The notes under the pieces were generated by a model. The model did no database searches. It worked only from the letters and a program-made list of their open reading frames with translations, and was not told the DNA's origin. From an uncultured Mucilaginibacter sp. (GTDB lineage: Bacteria > Bacteroidota > Bacteroidia > Sphingobacteriales > Sphingobacteriaceae): a DNA stretch of 35,477 nt. The stretch covers positions 1 to 35,477 of the forward strand of contig CAIWRU010000144.1 of the NCBI GenBank assembly GCA_903915155.1, given 5' to 3'. This document shows, piece after piece, positions 22,625 to 28,967 of this stretch (positions within the stretch are counted from its first letter, which is position 1; each line of letters begins with the position of its first letter). The position numbers and the translations under genes were made by a program.

Positions 22625-23848
22625 ATGAAAAAGAAAGTAGTATTGGCTTACAGCGGTGGATTAGATACATCTTTTTGCTGTATTTATCTTACGCAGGATT
22701 TAGGTTACGAAGTTCACTCGGTAATTGTAAATACCGGTGGTTTTAGCAATGAAGAATTAAGGAGCGTTGAAGAACGTGCTTATAAAATGGGCGTTACCTC
22801 GCACCATGTGGTTGATGAAACCGAGAACTTTTATAACACCTGCGTACGCTTTTTGATATATGGCAATGTGTTGAAAAACAATACCTATCCCCTTTCAGTA
22901 AGCGCTGAACGTGTAAGCCAGGCTACTGCAATTGCTAATTACGCTAAGGAAATTGGGGCCGAGTTTGTTGCCCACGGCAGTACGGGCGCAGGTAACGACC
23001 AGGTGCGTTTTGATATGATATTCAATATCCTGGTGCCTGATGTGCAGATCATCACCCCTATCCGTGATTTGAAATTAAGTCGTGAGGCTGAAATTCAATA
23101 CCTGAAAGACCATGGTGTGGATATGAACTTTGAAAAAGCAAAATATTCTATCAATAAAGGTATTTGGGGAACTTCAGTTGGTGGCAAGGAAACCCTTACC
23201 TCAAATTTGGGATTACCTGAAGATGCATGGCCTACACAGGTTAGCGAATCAGGCTCACGCGATATTGAACTGGAGTTTGAAAAAGGCGAATTAATTGGCA
23301 TCGATGGTAAAAAATATGATCATCCAACCAAAGCTATACAGGCCTTACAGGCTATTACCGGGCCTTATGGCATCGGCAGGGATATACATGTGGGCGATAC
23401 TATTATAGGTATAAAAGGTCGCGTTGGTTTTGAAGCAGCTGCACCAATGGTAATTATAAAAGCGCATCATACATTAGAAAAACACGTGTTAACTAAATGG
23501 CAGCTTTCATGGAAAGATCAGTTATCGTCATTCTATGGCAACTGGTTACATGAAGGGCAATTCCACGACCCAATTATGCGCAACATCGAAGCATTTTTAA
23601 CCGATACGCAGCAATATGTAAGCGGAAAAGTATTTGTGCAATTAAACCCTTACAGGTTCCAGGTGGTAGGTATTGAATCAGACCATGATTTGATGTCGAA
23701 CAAATTTGGCACCTACGGCGAGATGAACAATGCCTGGACAGGTGACGATGTTAAAGGTTTCTCGAAAATATTCGGCAACCAGGTAATGATCTATCATAAA
23801 GTTAATGCCCCCCAGCCCCCTGAAGGGGGAGCAAATAATGCTAACTAA
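22625..23848 (+). CDS. argG: Argininosuccinate synthase
   Basis: The 407-residue enzyme joins citrulline and aspartate with ATP. The ATP pyrophosphatase P-loop AYSGGLDTS is at residues 8-16. The family blocks FVAHGSTGAGNDQVRFD, IWGTSVGGKE and VGDTIIGIKGRVGFEAAAP are intact. The start ATG lies 13 bases after a palindromic repeat. The last residues (PQPPEGGANNAN) are encoded by the left arm of a C-rich repeat at 23807. The native C-terminus probably ended near 'MIYHKVNA', with the tail added by repeat insertion. Confidence 0.97.
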   Translation: MKKKVVLAYSGGLDTSFCCIYLTQDLGYEVHSVIVNTGGFSNEELRSVEERAYKMGVTSHHVVDETENFYNTCVRFLIYGNVLKNNTYPLSVSAERVSQATAIANYAKEIGAEFVAHGSTGAGNDQVRFDMIFNILVPDVQIITPIRDLKLSREAEIQYLKDHGVDMNFEKAKYSINKGIWGTSVGGKETLTSNLGLPEDAWPTQVSESGSRDIELEFEKGELIGIDGKKYDHPTKAIQALQAITGPYGIGRDIHVGDTIIGIKGRVGFEAAAPMVIIKAHHTLEKHVLTKWQLSWKDQLSSFYGNWLHEGQFHDPIMRNIEAFLTDTQQYVSGKVFVQLNPYRFQVVGIESDHDLMSNKFGTYGEMNNAWTGDDVKGFSKIFGNQVMIYHKVNAPQPPEGGANNAN

Positions 23849-23914
23849 GATAACATGAACAATATGCAAGACAATCAGGACATTCAAGTTCCCCCTTTAG
23901 GGGGCGGAGGGGGC
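23807..23914. repeat. C-rich inverted repeat spanning the argG-cupin junction
   Basis: The left arm GCCCCCTGAAGGGGGAGC (core, from 23807) is inside the argG 3' coding end. The right arm TTCCCCCTTTAGGGGGCGGA (from 23889) is inside the cupin 5' coding part. The arms are imperfect reverse complements of each other, and each also contains a small internal palindrome. The loop between them holds the argG stop and the cupin start. Confidence 0.85.
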
Positions 23915-24283
23915 GTCGCCTTTAGTAAAAGTGAATGCCTTAGCCACTATAAATGGGGTGATGATTGTTATGGTTGGAATTTTATTGATAGCGACGTACT
24001 CTCGGTAAAACAGGAACTAATGCCACCCGATACATCGGAGCAGTTGCATTACCATGAAAAGGCATCGCAGGTATTTTTTATACTGAAAGGCAGGGCCACC
24101 TTTTCAATCGATGGAGAGCTATGTGTTTTAAAACCGGAGCAAGGCATTGAAATAAAACCCGGACAAAAACATTTTATCAGCAACAAGGAGTCCAGCGACC
24201 TTGAATTTATTTTGTACTCAACACCATCTACCAAAAATGATCGCACAAACGTTGAGCCCCCTAACCCCCTAAAGGGGGAATAA
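23855..24283 (+). CDS. Cupin-domain protein within the arginine operon
   Basis: The 142-residue product is a single-domain cupin. Motif 1 is QLHYHEKASQVFFILKGRAT (the His-x-His...Glu-like metal ligands and the G), and motif 2 lies near KPGQKHFISN. No enzyme activity can be assigned. Residues 12-20 (VPPLGGGGG) come from the right arm of the 23807 repeat. The last residues (EPPNPLKGE) come from the left arm of the next repeat, so both ends are repeat-derived. The native domain starts near 'FSKSECLSHYKWGDD'. Its place between argG and argC suggests co-regulation, but a pathway role is unproven. Confidence 0.85.
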   Translation: MNNMQDNQDIQVPPLGGGGGVAFSKSECLSHYKWGDDCYGWNFIDSDVLSVKQELMPPDTSEQLHYHEKASQVFFILKGRATFSIDGELCVLKPEQGIEIKPGQKHFISNKESSDLEFILYSTPSTKNDRTNVEPPNPLKGE

Positions 24284-24360
24284 AAATTTAATATTTATGA
24301 GTGATAAAGATATTAATAAAAGAAATTTAGTAGCTCCCCCTTCAGGGGGCGGGGGGGGCA
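24255..24360. repeat. C-rich inverted repeat spanning the cupin-argC junction
   Basis: The left arm AGCCCCCTAACCCCCTAAAG (from about 24255) covers the last codons of the cupin gene. The right arm GCTCCCCCTTCAGGGGGCGG (from 24333) lies inside the argC 5' coding sequence. The loop contains the cupin stop and the argC start codon. Confidence 0.85.
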
Positions 24361-25334
24361 TCAGAGCGGGAATTGTAGGCGGTGCAGGCTATACCGGCGG
24401 TGAAATGCTGCGGATATTAGTTAACCACCCCAATGTAGAAATTGCCTTTGTAAACAGCAAAAGCAATACGGGTAACTATGTTTACGAAGTACATACCGAC
24501 CTGTTTGGCGATACGGAGTTGAAATTTACAGGTGATCTGTCTAACGATATCGACGTATTATTCTTGTGTGTAGGCCATGGTGATGCCAAGAAGTTTTTGG
24601 CTGAAAATGACATTCCTGACAGTATTAAGATCATTGACCTTAGCCAGGATTTCAGGTTAAGTCAAAATTCAAAATTCAACAATAAAACTTTTGTATATGG
24701 CTTACCTGAGTTGAACCGTGAGGCTATCAGATCGGCAAAAAATATCGCTAATCCCGGTTGCTTTGCTACTTGTTTACAATTGGGCTTACTGCCTTTGGCT
24801 GCAAATTCATTATTAAACAGTGAGGTGCATATCACCGCAACAACAGGCTCTACAGGTGCAGGGCAAAGCCCATCAGCAACTACGCACTTTACGTGGAGAA
24901 ATGATAACCTGTCTATTTATAAAGCATTTGATCATCAGCATTTAGGTGAGATCGCACAGTCCTTAAACCAGTTACAACCTAAGAACGGACGGACAATCAA
25001 CTTTATCCCCTACCGTGGTGATTACACTCGTGGCATCATCGCCTCAATATATTTAGACAGTGATTTGACTGGTGATGAAGCATTCAAGCTTTATGAGGAT
25101 TATTATGCAGCACACCCATTTACGCATGTAACCAAGCGCAATATCGACTTGAAGCAGGTGGTTAATACCAATAAATGCTTTATACAAATAGCCAAACATG
25201 GCAGTAAACTACTGATAACCAGCATTATTGACAATTTAACCAAAGGGGCATCGGGACATGCTGTGCAGAATATGAATTTGATGTTTGGGTTAGAAGAGAC
25301 GACTGGGCTAAGATTGAAGGCAACGGGATTTTAG
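24297..25334 (+). CDS. argC: N-acetyl-gamma-glutamyl-phosphate reductase
   Basis: The 345-residue NADPH-dependent reductase forms the N-acyl glutamate semialdehyde. The cofactor motif GIVGGAGYTGGEM starts at about residue 24. The catalytic cysteine is Cys155 in NPGCFATC, and STGAGQSPSATTHF and KAFDHQHLGEI complete the active-site region. Most ArgC proteins begin a few residues before 'xGIVGGAGYTG'. Here an extra stretch of about 21 residues (MSDKDINKRNLVAPPSGGGGG) precedes it, the last part encoded by the right arm of a C-rich repeat. No other ATG lies between repeat and domain, so the extension is probably translated. Confidence 0.96.
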   Translation: MSDKDINKRNLVAPPSGGGGGIRAGIVGGAGYTGGEMLRILVNHPNVEIAFVNSKSNTGNYVYEVHTDLFGDTELKFTGDLSNDIDVLFLCVGHGDAKKFLAENDIPDSIKIIDLSQDFRLSQNSKFNNKTFVYGLPELNREAIRSAKNIANPGCFATCLQLGLLPLAANSLLNSEVHITATTGSTGAGQSPSATTHFTWRNDNLSIYKAFDHQHLGEIAQSLNQLQPKNGRTINFIPYRGDYTRGIIASIYLDSDLTGDEAFKLYEDYYAAHPFTHVTKRNIDLKQVVNTNKCFIQIAKHGSKLLITSIIDNLTKGASGHAVQNMNLMFGLEETTGLRLKATGF

Positions 25335-25336
25335 GT

Positions 25337-25770
25337 TGAGGTTAAAGGCGAAAGGTAAAAGGCAAAAGGTTTTTAATGAGAGATTATAAAAAGTTAGACG
25401 TTTGGAAAAAGGCTCACTTACTTACTAAACAGGTTTATAAAGAGGTTTTGCCGATAATGCCAATTGAAGAACGATTTGCCCTTACAAGCCAATTGAGGCG
25501 ATCAACTTATTCAATTCCTTTAAATATTGTTGAAGGATGCGGAAAGAATACGAATAAAGATTTTGCCAGCTATCTTGATAATGCCTTGGGATCATCGCAT
25601 GAAGTGGAGTACACGTGTTATTTAATTTATGATGTTGGTTATATATCAGAAGAACAATACAATAATGTAAACAATGAGATCAATGAAATTAAAGCCATGC
25701 TCATTGCGTTTATTAAATTTTTGAGAGATGAAAAATAACCTTTCACCTTTATCCTTTCACCTTTAACCTC
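25337..25770. repeat. Inverted 7-base-unit arrays enclosing a four-helix-bundle gene
   Basis: The left array (25337-25370) has heptamers TTAAAGG, CGAAAGG, TAAAAGG, CAAAAGG. The right array (25739-25770) has ACCTTTC, ACCTTTA, TCCTTTC, ACCTTTA, the reverse complement type. They fill the spaces between argC stop and gene start, and between gene stop and argD start, with only a few bases left over. The whole unit sits inside the arginine operon in the sense direction. Confidence 0.7.
25376..25738 (+). CDS. Four helix bundle protein, 23S rRNA IVS type (subfamily B)
   Basis: The 120-residue helical protein has the hallmark segments RDYKKLDVWKKAH at the N-terminus, LRRSTYSIPLNIVEGCGK in the middle, YLDNALGSSHEVEY, and INEIKAMLIAFIKFLR at the end. 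These match TIGR02436/PF05635, first known from proteins encoded in 23S rRNA intervening sequences. The function is not established. It is a close relative of the protein at 33882. It lies between argC and argD, co-directional and bounded by inverted heptamer arrays, so it is likely an insertion and not an arginine gene. Confidence 0.9.
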   Translation: MRDYKKLDVWKKAHLLTKQVYKEVLPIMPIEERFALTSQLRRSTYSIPLNIVEGCGKNTNKDFASYLDNALGSSHEVEYTCYLIYDVGYISEEQYNNVNNEINEIKAMLIAFIKFLRDEK

Positions 25771-25775
25771 TTCTT

Positions 25776-26897
25776 ATGAAGTTATTCGACGTATATCCTA
25801 TAAATCCAATTAACATCACCCGTGGTGTTGGCAGTTTAGTGTATGATGACAAGGGCCAGGAATATCTCGACCTGTATGGCGGTCATGCGGTTATTTCCAT
25901 TGGTCATACAAATCCGCATTATGTAAAGCGATTGGAGGATCAGTTGCATCAGATAGGTTTCTACTCTAATTCTATTGAAATACCTTTACAAACTGAACTG
26001 GCTGAAAAGCTGGGTAAGGTTTCGGGTAAGGATGATTACCAACTGTTCCTGTGTAATTCGGGTGCTGAGGCTAATGAAAATGCGTTAAAACTGGCTTCAT
26101 TTTACAACGGTAAAAAGAAGGTTATCGCGTTTCGTAAATCATTTCACGGGCGTACCTCATTGGCGGTAGCTGTTACTGACAATCCTAAAATTGTAGCGCC
26201 AATTAATGAAACCGATAATGTAATATTTCTACCATGGCAGGATGAATCGGCTTTAGAGCAGGCTTTTGTTAACAATGAAATATCATCGGTAATAATTGAA
26301 GGCATACAAGGCGTTGGCGGTATACAAGTGGCCAGTGAAAGCTTTTTGCAAAAGATCCGCTCGTTATGCGACCAGTATAACGCTGTTTTTATCGCGGACT
26401 CGGTGCAATGCGGGTACGGACGGACAGGTAAATTCTTCTCGCATGATTTTGCAGGTGTTAATGCCGATATATACAGCATGGCTAAGGGTATGGGTAACGG
26501 CTTCCCTGTTGGTGGTATTATCATATCGCCCAAAATACAACCGGTTTACGGCATGTTGGGTACTACATTTGGTGGTAACCATTTGGCTTGTGCGGCGGGA
26601 TTAGCAGTACTGGAAGTAATTGAGCGTGATAACCTTATGCAAAATGCTGCCGAAGTGGGCGGTTATTTAATAAGTGAACTTAAAAAGTTTGATAAGGTTA
26701 AAGAGGTACGTGGTCGTGGGTTGATGATAGGCATTGAATTGCCCGAAGAATTAGCATATGCGCGAAAAGACCTGCTATTCAAACACCATATTTTTACCGG
26801 CGAAGCCAAACCAAATGTAGTAAGGCTGTTACCGGCGCTTAATTTAACAAAAGCTTATGCCGATAGATTTTTGGAGGCATTTAAGCAAGTACTATAG
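25776..26897 (+). CDS. argD: Acetylornithine (N-acylornithine) aminotransferase
   Basis: The 373-residue class-III PLP aminotransferase converts the N-acyl glutamate semialdehyde to N-acylornithine. The PLP lysine is Lys237 in YSMAKGMGNGFPVGG. Other blocks are FLCNSGAEANENALKLA, KSFHGRTSLAVAVT and FIADSVQCGYGRTGKFF. Many Bacteroidota relatives have the same short form. The start ATG lies 5 bases after a heptamer array. The TAG stop (26895-26897) is the first part of a C-rich repeat. Acetyl versus succinyl substrate cannot be told from sequence. Confidence 0.95.
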   Translation: MKLFDVYPINPINITRGVGSLVYDDKGQEYLDLYGGHAVISIGHTNPHYVKRLEDQLHQIGFYSNSIEIPLQTELAEKLGKVSGKDDYQLFLCNSGAEANENALKLASFYNGKKKVIAFRKSFHGRTSLAVAVTDNPKIVAPINETDNVIFLPWQDESALEQAFVNNEISSVIIEGIQGVGGIQVASESFLQKIRSLCDQYNAVFIADSVQCGYGRTGKFFSHDFAGVNADIYSMAKGMGNGFPVGGIIISPKIQPVYGMLGTTFGGNHLACAAGLAVLEVIERDNLMQNAAEVGGYLISELKKFDKVKEVRGRGLMIGIELPEELAYARKDLLFKHHIFTGEAKPNVVRLLPALNLTKAYADRFLEAFKQVL

Positions 26898-26980
26898 CCC
26901 CCTAACCCCCTAAAGGGGGAACAAAGGCGCGAATTAACATTTTAACAATCACCTCCCCTTCAGGGGAGGCCGGGAGGGGT
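26895..26980. repeat. C-rich inverted repeat spanning the argD-argF' junction
   Basis: The left arm TAGCCCCCTAACCCCCTAAA (from 26895) includes the argD stop. The right arm CCTCCCCTTCAGGGGAGGCC (from 26952) ends 2 bases before the argF' ATG at 26983. This is the same family as the two upstream junction repeats. Confidence 0.85.
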
Positions 26981-26982
26981 TT

Positions 26983-27930
26983 ATGAAACTATTTTCTTCT
27001 GTACACGATGTAACCGACATTAACGCGCTTGTTGCCGATGCTTTGCAATTAAAGCAAAACCCGTATGCGCACCAGCATTTGGGTAAGAACAGGACAATCG
27101 GCCTGGTTTTTTTGAACCCAAGTTTACGTACACGCATGAGCACCCAAAAAGCCGCGCTTAATTTGGGCATGAATGTTATGGTGCTGAACATCGACAAGGA
27201 AGGATGGGCATTGGAGCTTAAAGATGGCGCTGTGATGAACGGCACTACTGTTGAGCACATCCGCGAAGCGGCGGCAGTTATGGGGCAGTATGTGGATATT
27301 ATCGGCGTACGCTCATTCCCCGGCCTTAAAAACCGCGAAGAAGATTACAACGAGGAGATATTTAACAAGTTTGTAAACTATTGTGCAGTGCCGGTGGTTA
27401 GTTTAGAATCGGCAACACGCCACCCCTTACAAAGCCTTGCCGATTTGGTTACTATAACCGAATTAAAAACAAAACCCCGCCCTAAGGTGGTATTAACCTG
27501 GGCACCGCATATAAAGCCCTTACCGCAGGCCGTACCCAATTCATTTGCCGAATGGATGTGTAAGGCTGATGTTGATTTTACCATCGCTCATCCAAAAGGC
27601 TACGAATTAAGTACTGACTTCACCAACGGCGCAACCATCACCCATAACCAGGATGAGGCTTTAAAAGATGCTGATTTTATTTATGTAAAAAACTGGTCGG
27701 CATATGAACCTTATGGTAAAATACTGCCCAGTAATGAAGATTGGATGCTGACCAATGAAAAACTGCAAATAACCAACGCTGCTAAGGTGATGCATTGCCT
27801 GCCTGTCCGCCGTAATTTGGAGTTGTCGGATGAGATACTGAACGGACGGAACTCTATTGTAGTGCATGAAGCAGGTAACAGGGTTTGGGCTGCGCAGGCA
27901 GTATTGAAAAAGATGTTGGAAAGTTTGTAA
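26983..27930 (+). CDS. argF': N-acylornithine carbamoyltransferase (ArgF' type)
   Basis: The 315-residue transcarbamylase has the carbamoyl-phosphate loop PSLRTRMSTQKAALNLGMNV (about 46-65, with S-L-R-T-R) and the HCLPVRRN motif near residue 270. It aligns with N-succinylornithine carbamoyltransferase of Bacteroides and N-acetylornithine carbamoyltransferase of Xanthomonas, not with ordinary ornithine carbamoyltransferase. The residue known to set acetyl or succinyl preference (Pro90 in the Bacteroides enzyme, Glu92 in Xanthomonas) falls in GTTVEH as Val90, so the substrate is open. It makes N-acylcitrulline, which a deacylase (ArgE, not in the window) would convert to citrulline for ArgG. 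Confidence 0.93.
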   Translation: MKLFSSVHDVTDINALVADALQLKQNPYAHQHLGKNRTIGLVFLNPSLRTRMSTQKAALNLGMNVMVLNIDKEGWALELKDGAVMNGTTVEHIREAAAVMGQYVDIIGVRSFPGLKNREEDYNEEIFNKFVNYCAVPVVSLESATRHPLQSLADLVTITELKTKPRPKVVLTWAPHIKPLPQAVPNSFAEWMCKADVDFTIAHPKGYELSTDFTNGATITHNQDEALKDADFIYVKNWSAYEPYGKILPSNEDWMLTNEKLQITNAAKVMHCLPVRRNLELSDEILNGRNSIVVHEAGNRVWAAQAVLKKMLESL

Positions 27931-27932
27931 AT

Positions 27933-28235
27933 ATGAAGTCTGACGAGATAAAAGAAATATTAATTGACGAATCCGGAAGGCTACGTATCTATCCCAGCAA
28001 AGAAAAATTCTCAATGATATGGAGATCTGCTACGGAAGTGCATTGGGACGTTGAAGGTTCATTTCTTTACTCACCAAAGCCCAGAGAGTGGTCATATTTC
28101 GACTGGTATAAACGTATATTAGGTTCGATAAAATCTGAATATGGCTATATTTTATTGCTCACCAAGAACACGACCTGGGATAATATTCCAATCTATCTAA
28201 AAGAAGAAATTGTAAACTATTCGGCGGATTTATAA
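27933..28235 (+). CDS. Unknown small protein following argF'
   Basis: I do not recognise a named family. From ATG 27933 (2 bases after the argF' stop) the product is 100 residues, acidic and rich in aromatics. Its segments include ESGRLRIYPSKEKFSMIWRS, EVHWDVEGSFLYSPKPREWS and NTTWDNIPIYLKEEI. The Trp/Tyr-rich compact look suggests a small globular domain of the immunity/integron-cassette kind, but this is only an impression. The frame can be extended to 27885 inside argF', but 27933 gives natural spacing. It is likely co-transcribed with the arginine genes. Confidence 0.7.
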   Translation: MKSDEIKEILIDESGRLRIYPSKEKFSMIWRSATEVHWDVEGSFLYSPKPREWSYFDWYKRILGSIKSEYGYILLLTKNTTWDNIPIYLKEEIVNYSADL

Positions 28236-28256
28236 AATCTTATCTTGTACTTGCAT

Positions 28257-28302
28257 CTACTTCGCCATCGACTCCGTCATCATGGTTCTTGTATTGAAAT
28301 AA
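28257..28302 (-). pseudogene. Orphan fragment matching the NDH-2 C-terminus
   Basis: Read leftward, this segment encodes YFNTRTMMTESMAK and a TAG stop. The intact NDH-2 gene at 28968 ends YFNTETMMTEPVSK and a stop. DNA identity is high over about 45 bases and disappears on both sides. It is a leftover of a second ndh copy or a partial duplication, lying on the other side of the PaiB-like gene from the intact ndh tail. Confidence 0.75.
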
Positions 28303-28355
28303 GTCGGCTTAGGCTTTAAACGCTTTCACAATCAACTTTTAAATAACTTAGTGCT

Positions 28356-28967
28356 ATGTACATCCCCTCCTTCAATAAACTCGAAGACAAGCAAGAAGTT
28401 ATCAGCTTTATGAAGCGGTATAGCTTTGGCACCATCATAACCGCAGCAAATAATTTCCCGGTCGCTAACCATTTGCCGTTTTTGATAGAGGAAAGGGATG
28501 ACAAAATAATCATATCCTCACATTTCGCGAAGGCTAATTCGCAAGCATTGGATATTGTTGACAAGGATGTTTTAGTGATATTTACCGAGCCCCATGCTTA
28601 TATCTCGCCTAAGAATTATGAAAAGGAAACAAATGTGCCGACCTGGAACTATTTAGCGGTACATACTTATGGTAAAGCCATTCTTTTGGAAGGAGAACAG
28701 GCGCATATGGAACTACTGGAGCGTACAATTAATACTTTTGAAGACAGTTACTTTCAGCAGTGGCAGGCGTTGTCGCCCGAGTATAAATCGAAAATGATAA
28801 AAGGTATTACAGGGTTCGAGATAACAGTAACCGATTTGCAGGCCAAGAGCAAACTAAGTCAGAACAGAACAGCAAAAGAGCGGGATAATATTATTAATAC
28901 GCTAAAAACTAGCAGCAATACCAACGAAAGTGATATTGCCGCTTATATGATCTCGCAAAAACAATAA
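28356..28967 (+). CDS. PaiB-like FMN-binding protein
   Basis: The 203-residue product matches the PaiB (FMN-binding negative transcriptional regulator, PF04299) pattern. It begins MYIPSFNKLEDKQEV and contains HLPFLIEERDD, FTEPHAYISPKNYE, VPTWNYLAVHTYGKA and the late GITGFEITVTDLQAKSKLSQ. The fold is a split-barrel flavin-binding domain. The name comes from Bacillus subtilis PaiB, but a DNA-binding role is not evident here and an oxidoreductase or haem/flavin function is equally possible. The stop codon directly abuts the convergent stop of NDH-2. The promoter region contains a duplicated fragment of the ndh tail. Confidence 0.88.
   Translation: MYIPSFNKLEDKQEVISFMKRYSFGTIITAANNFPVANHLPFLIEERDDKIIISSHFAKANSQALDIVDKDVLVIFTEPHAYISPKNYEKETNVPTWNYLAVHTYGKAILLEGEQAHMELLERTINTFEDSYFQQWQALSPEYKSKMIKGITGFEITVTDLQAKSKLSQNRTAKERDNIINTLKTSSNTNESDIAAYMISQKQ

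Noticed and set aside
23855..24283. Cupin as a phosphomannose isomerase-type or other arginine-pathway enzyme
   Set aside because: Only a generic single cupin domain is visible; no motif ties it to a reaction in the pathway.
27885..27932. Earlier start for the small protein after argF'
   Set aside because: This would lie inside the argF' 3' end in another frame; ATG 27933 directly after the argF' stop is the natural start.
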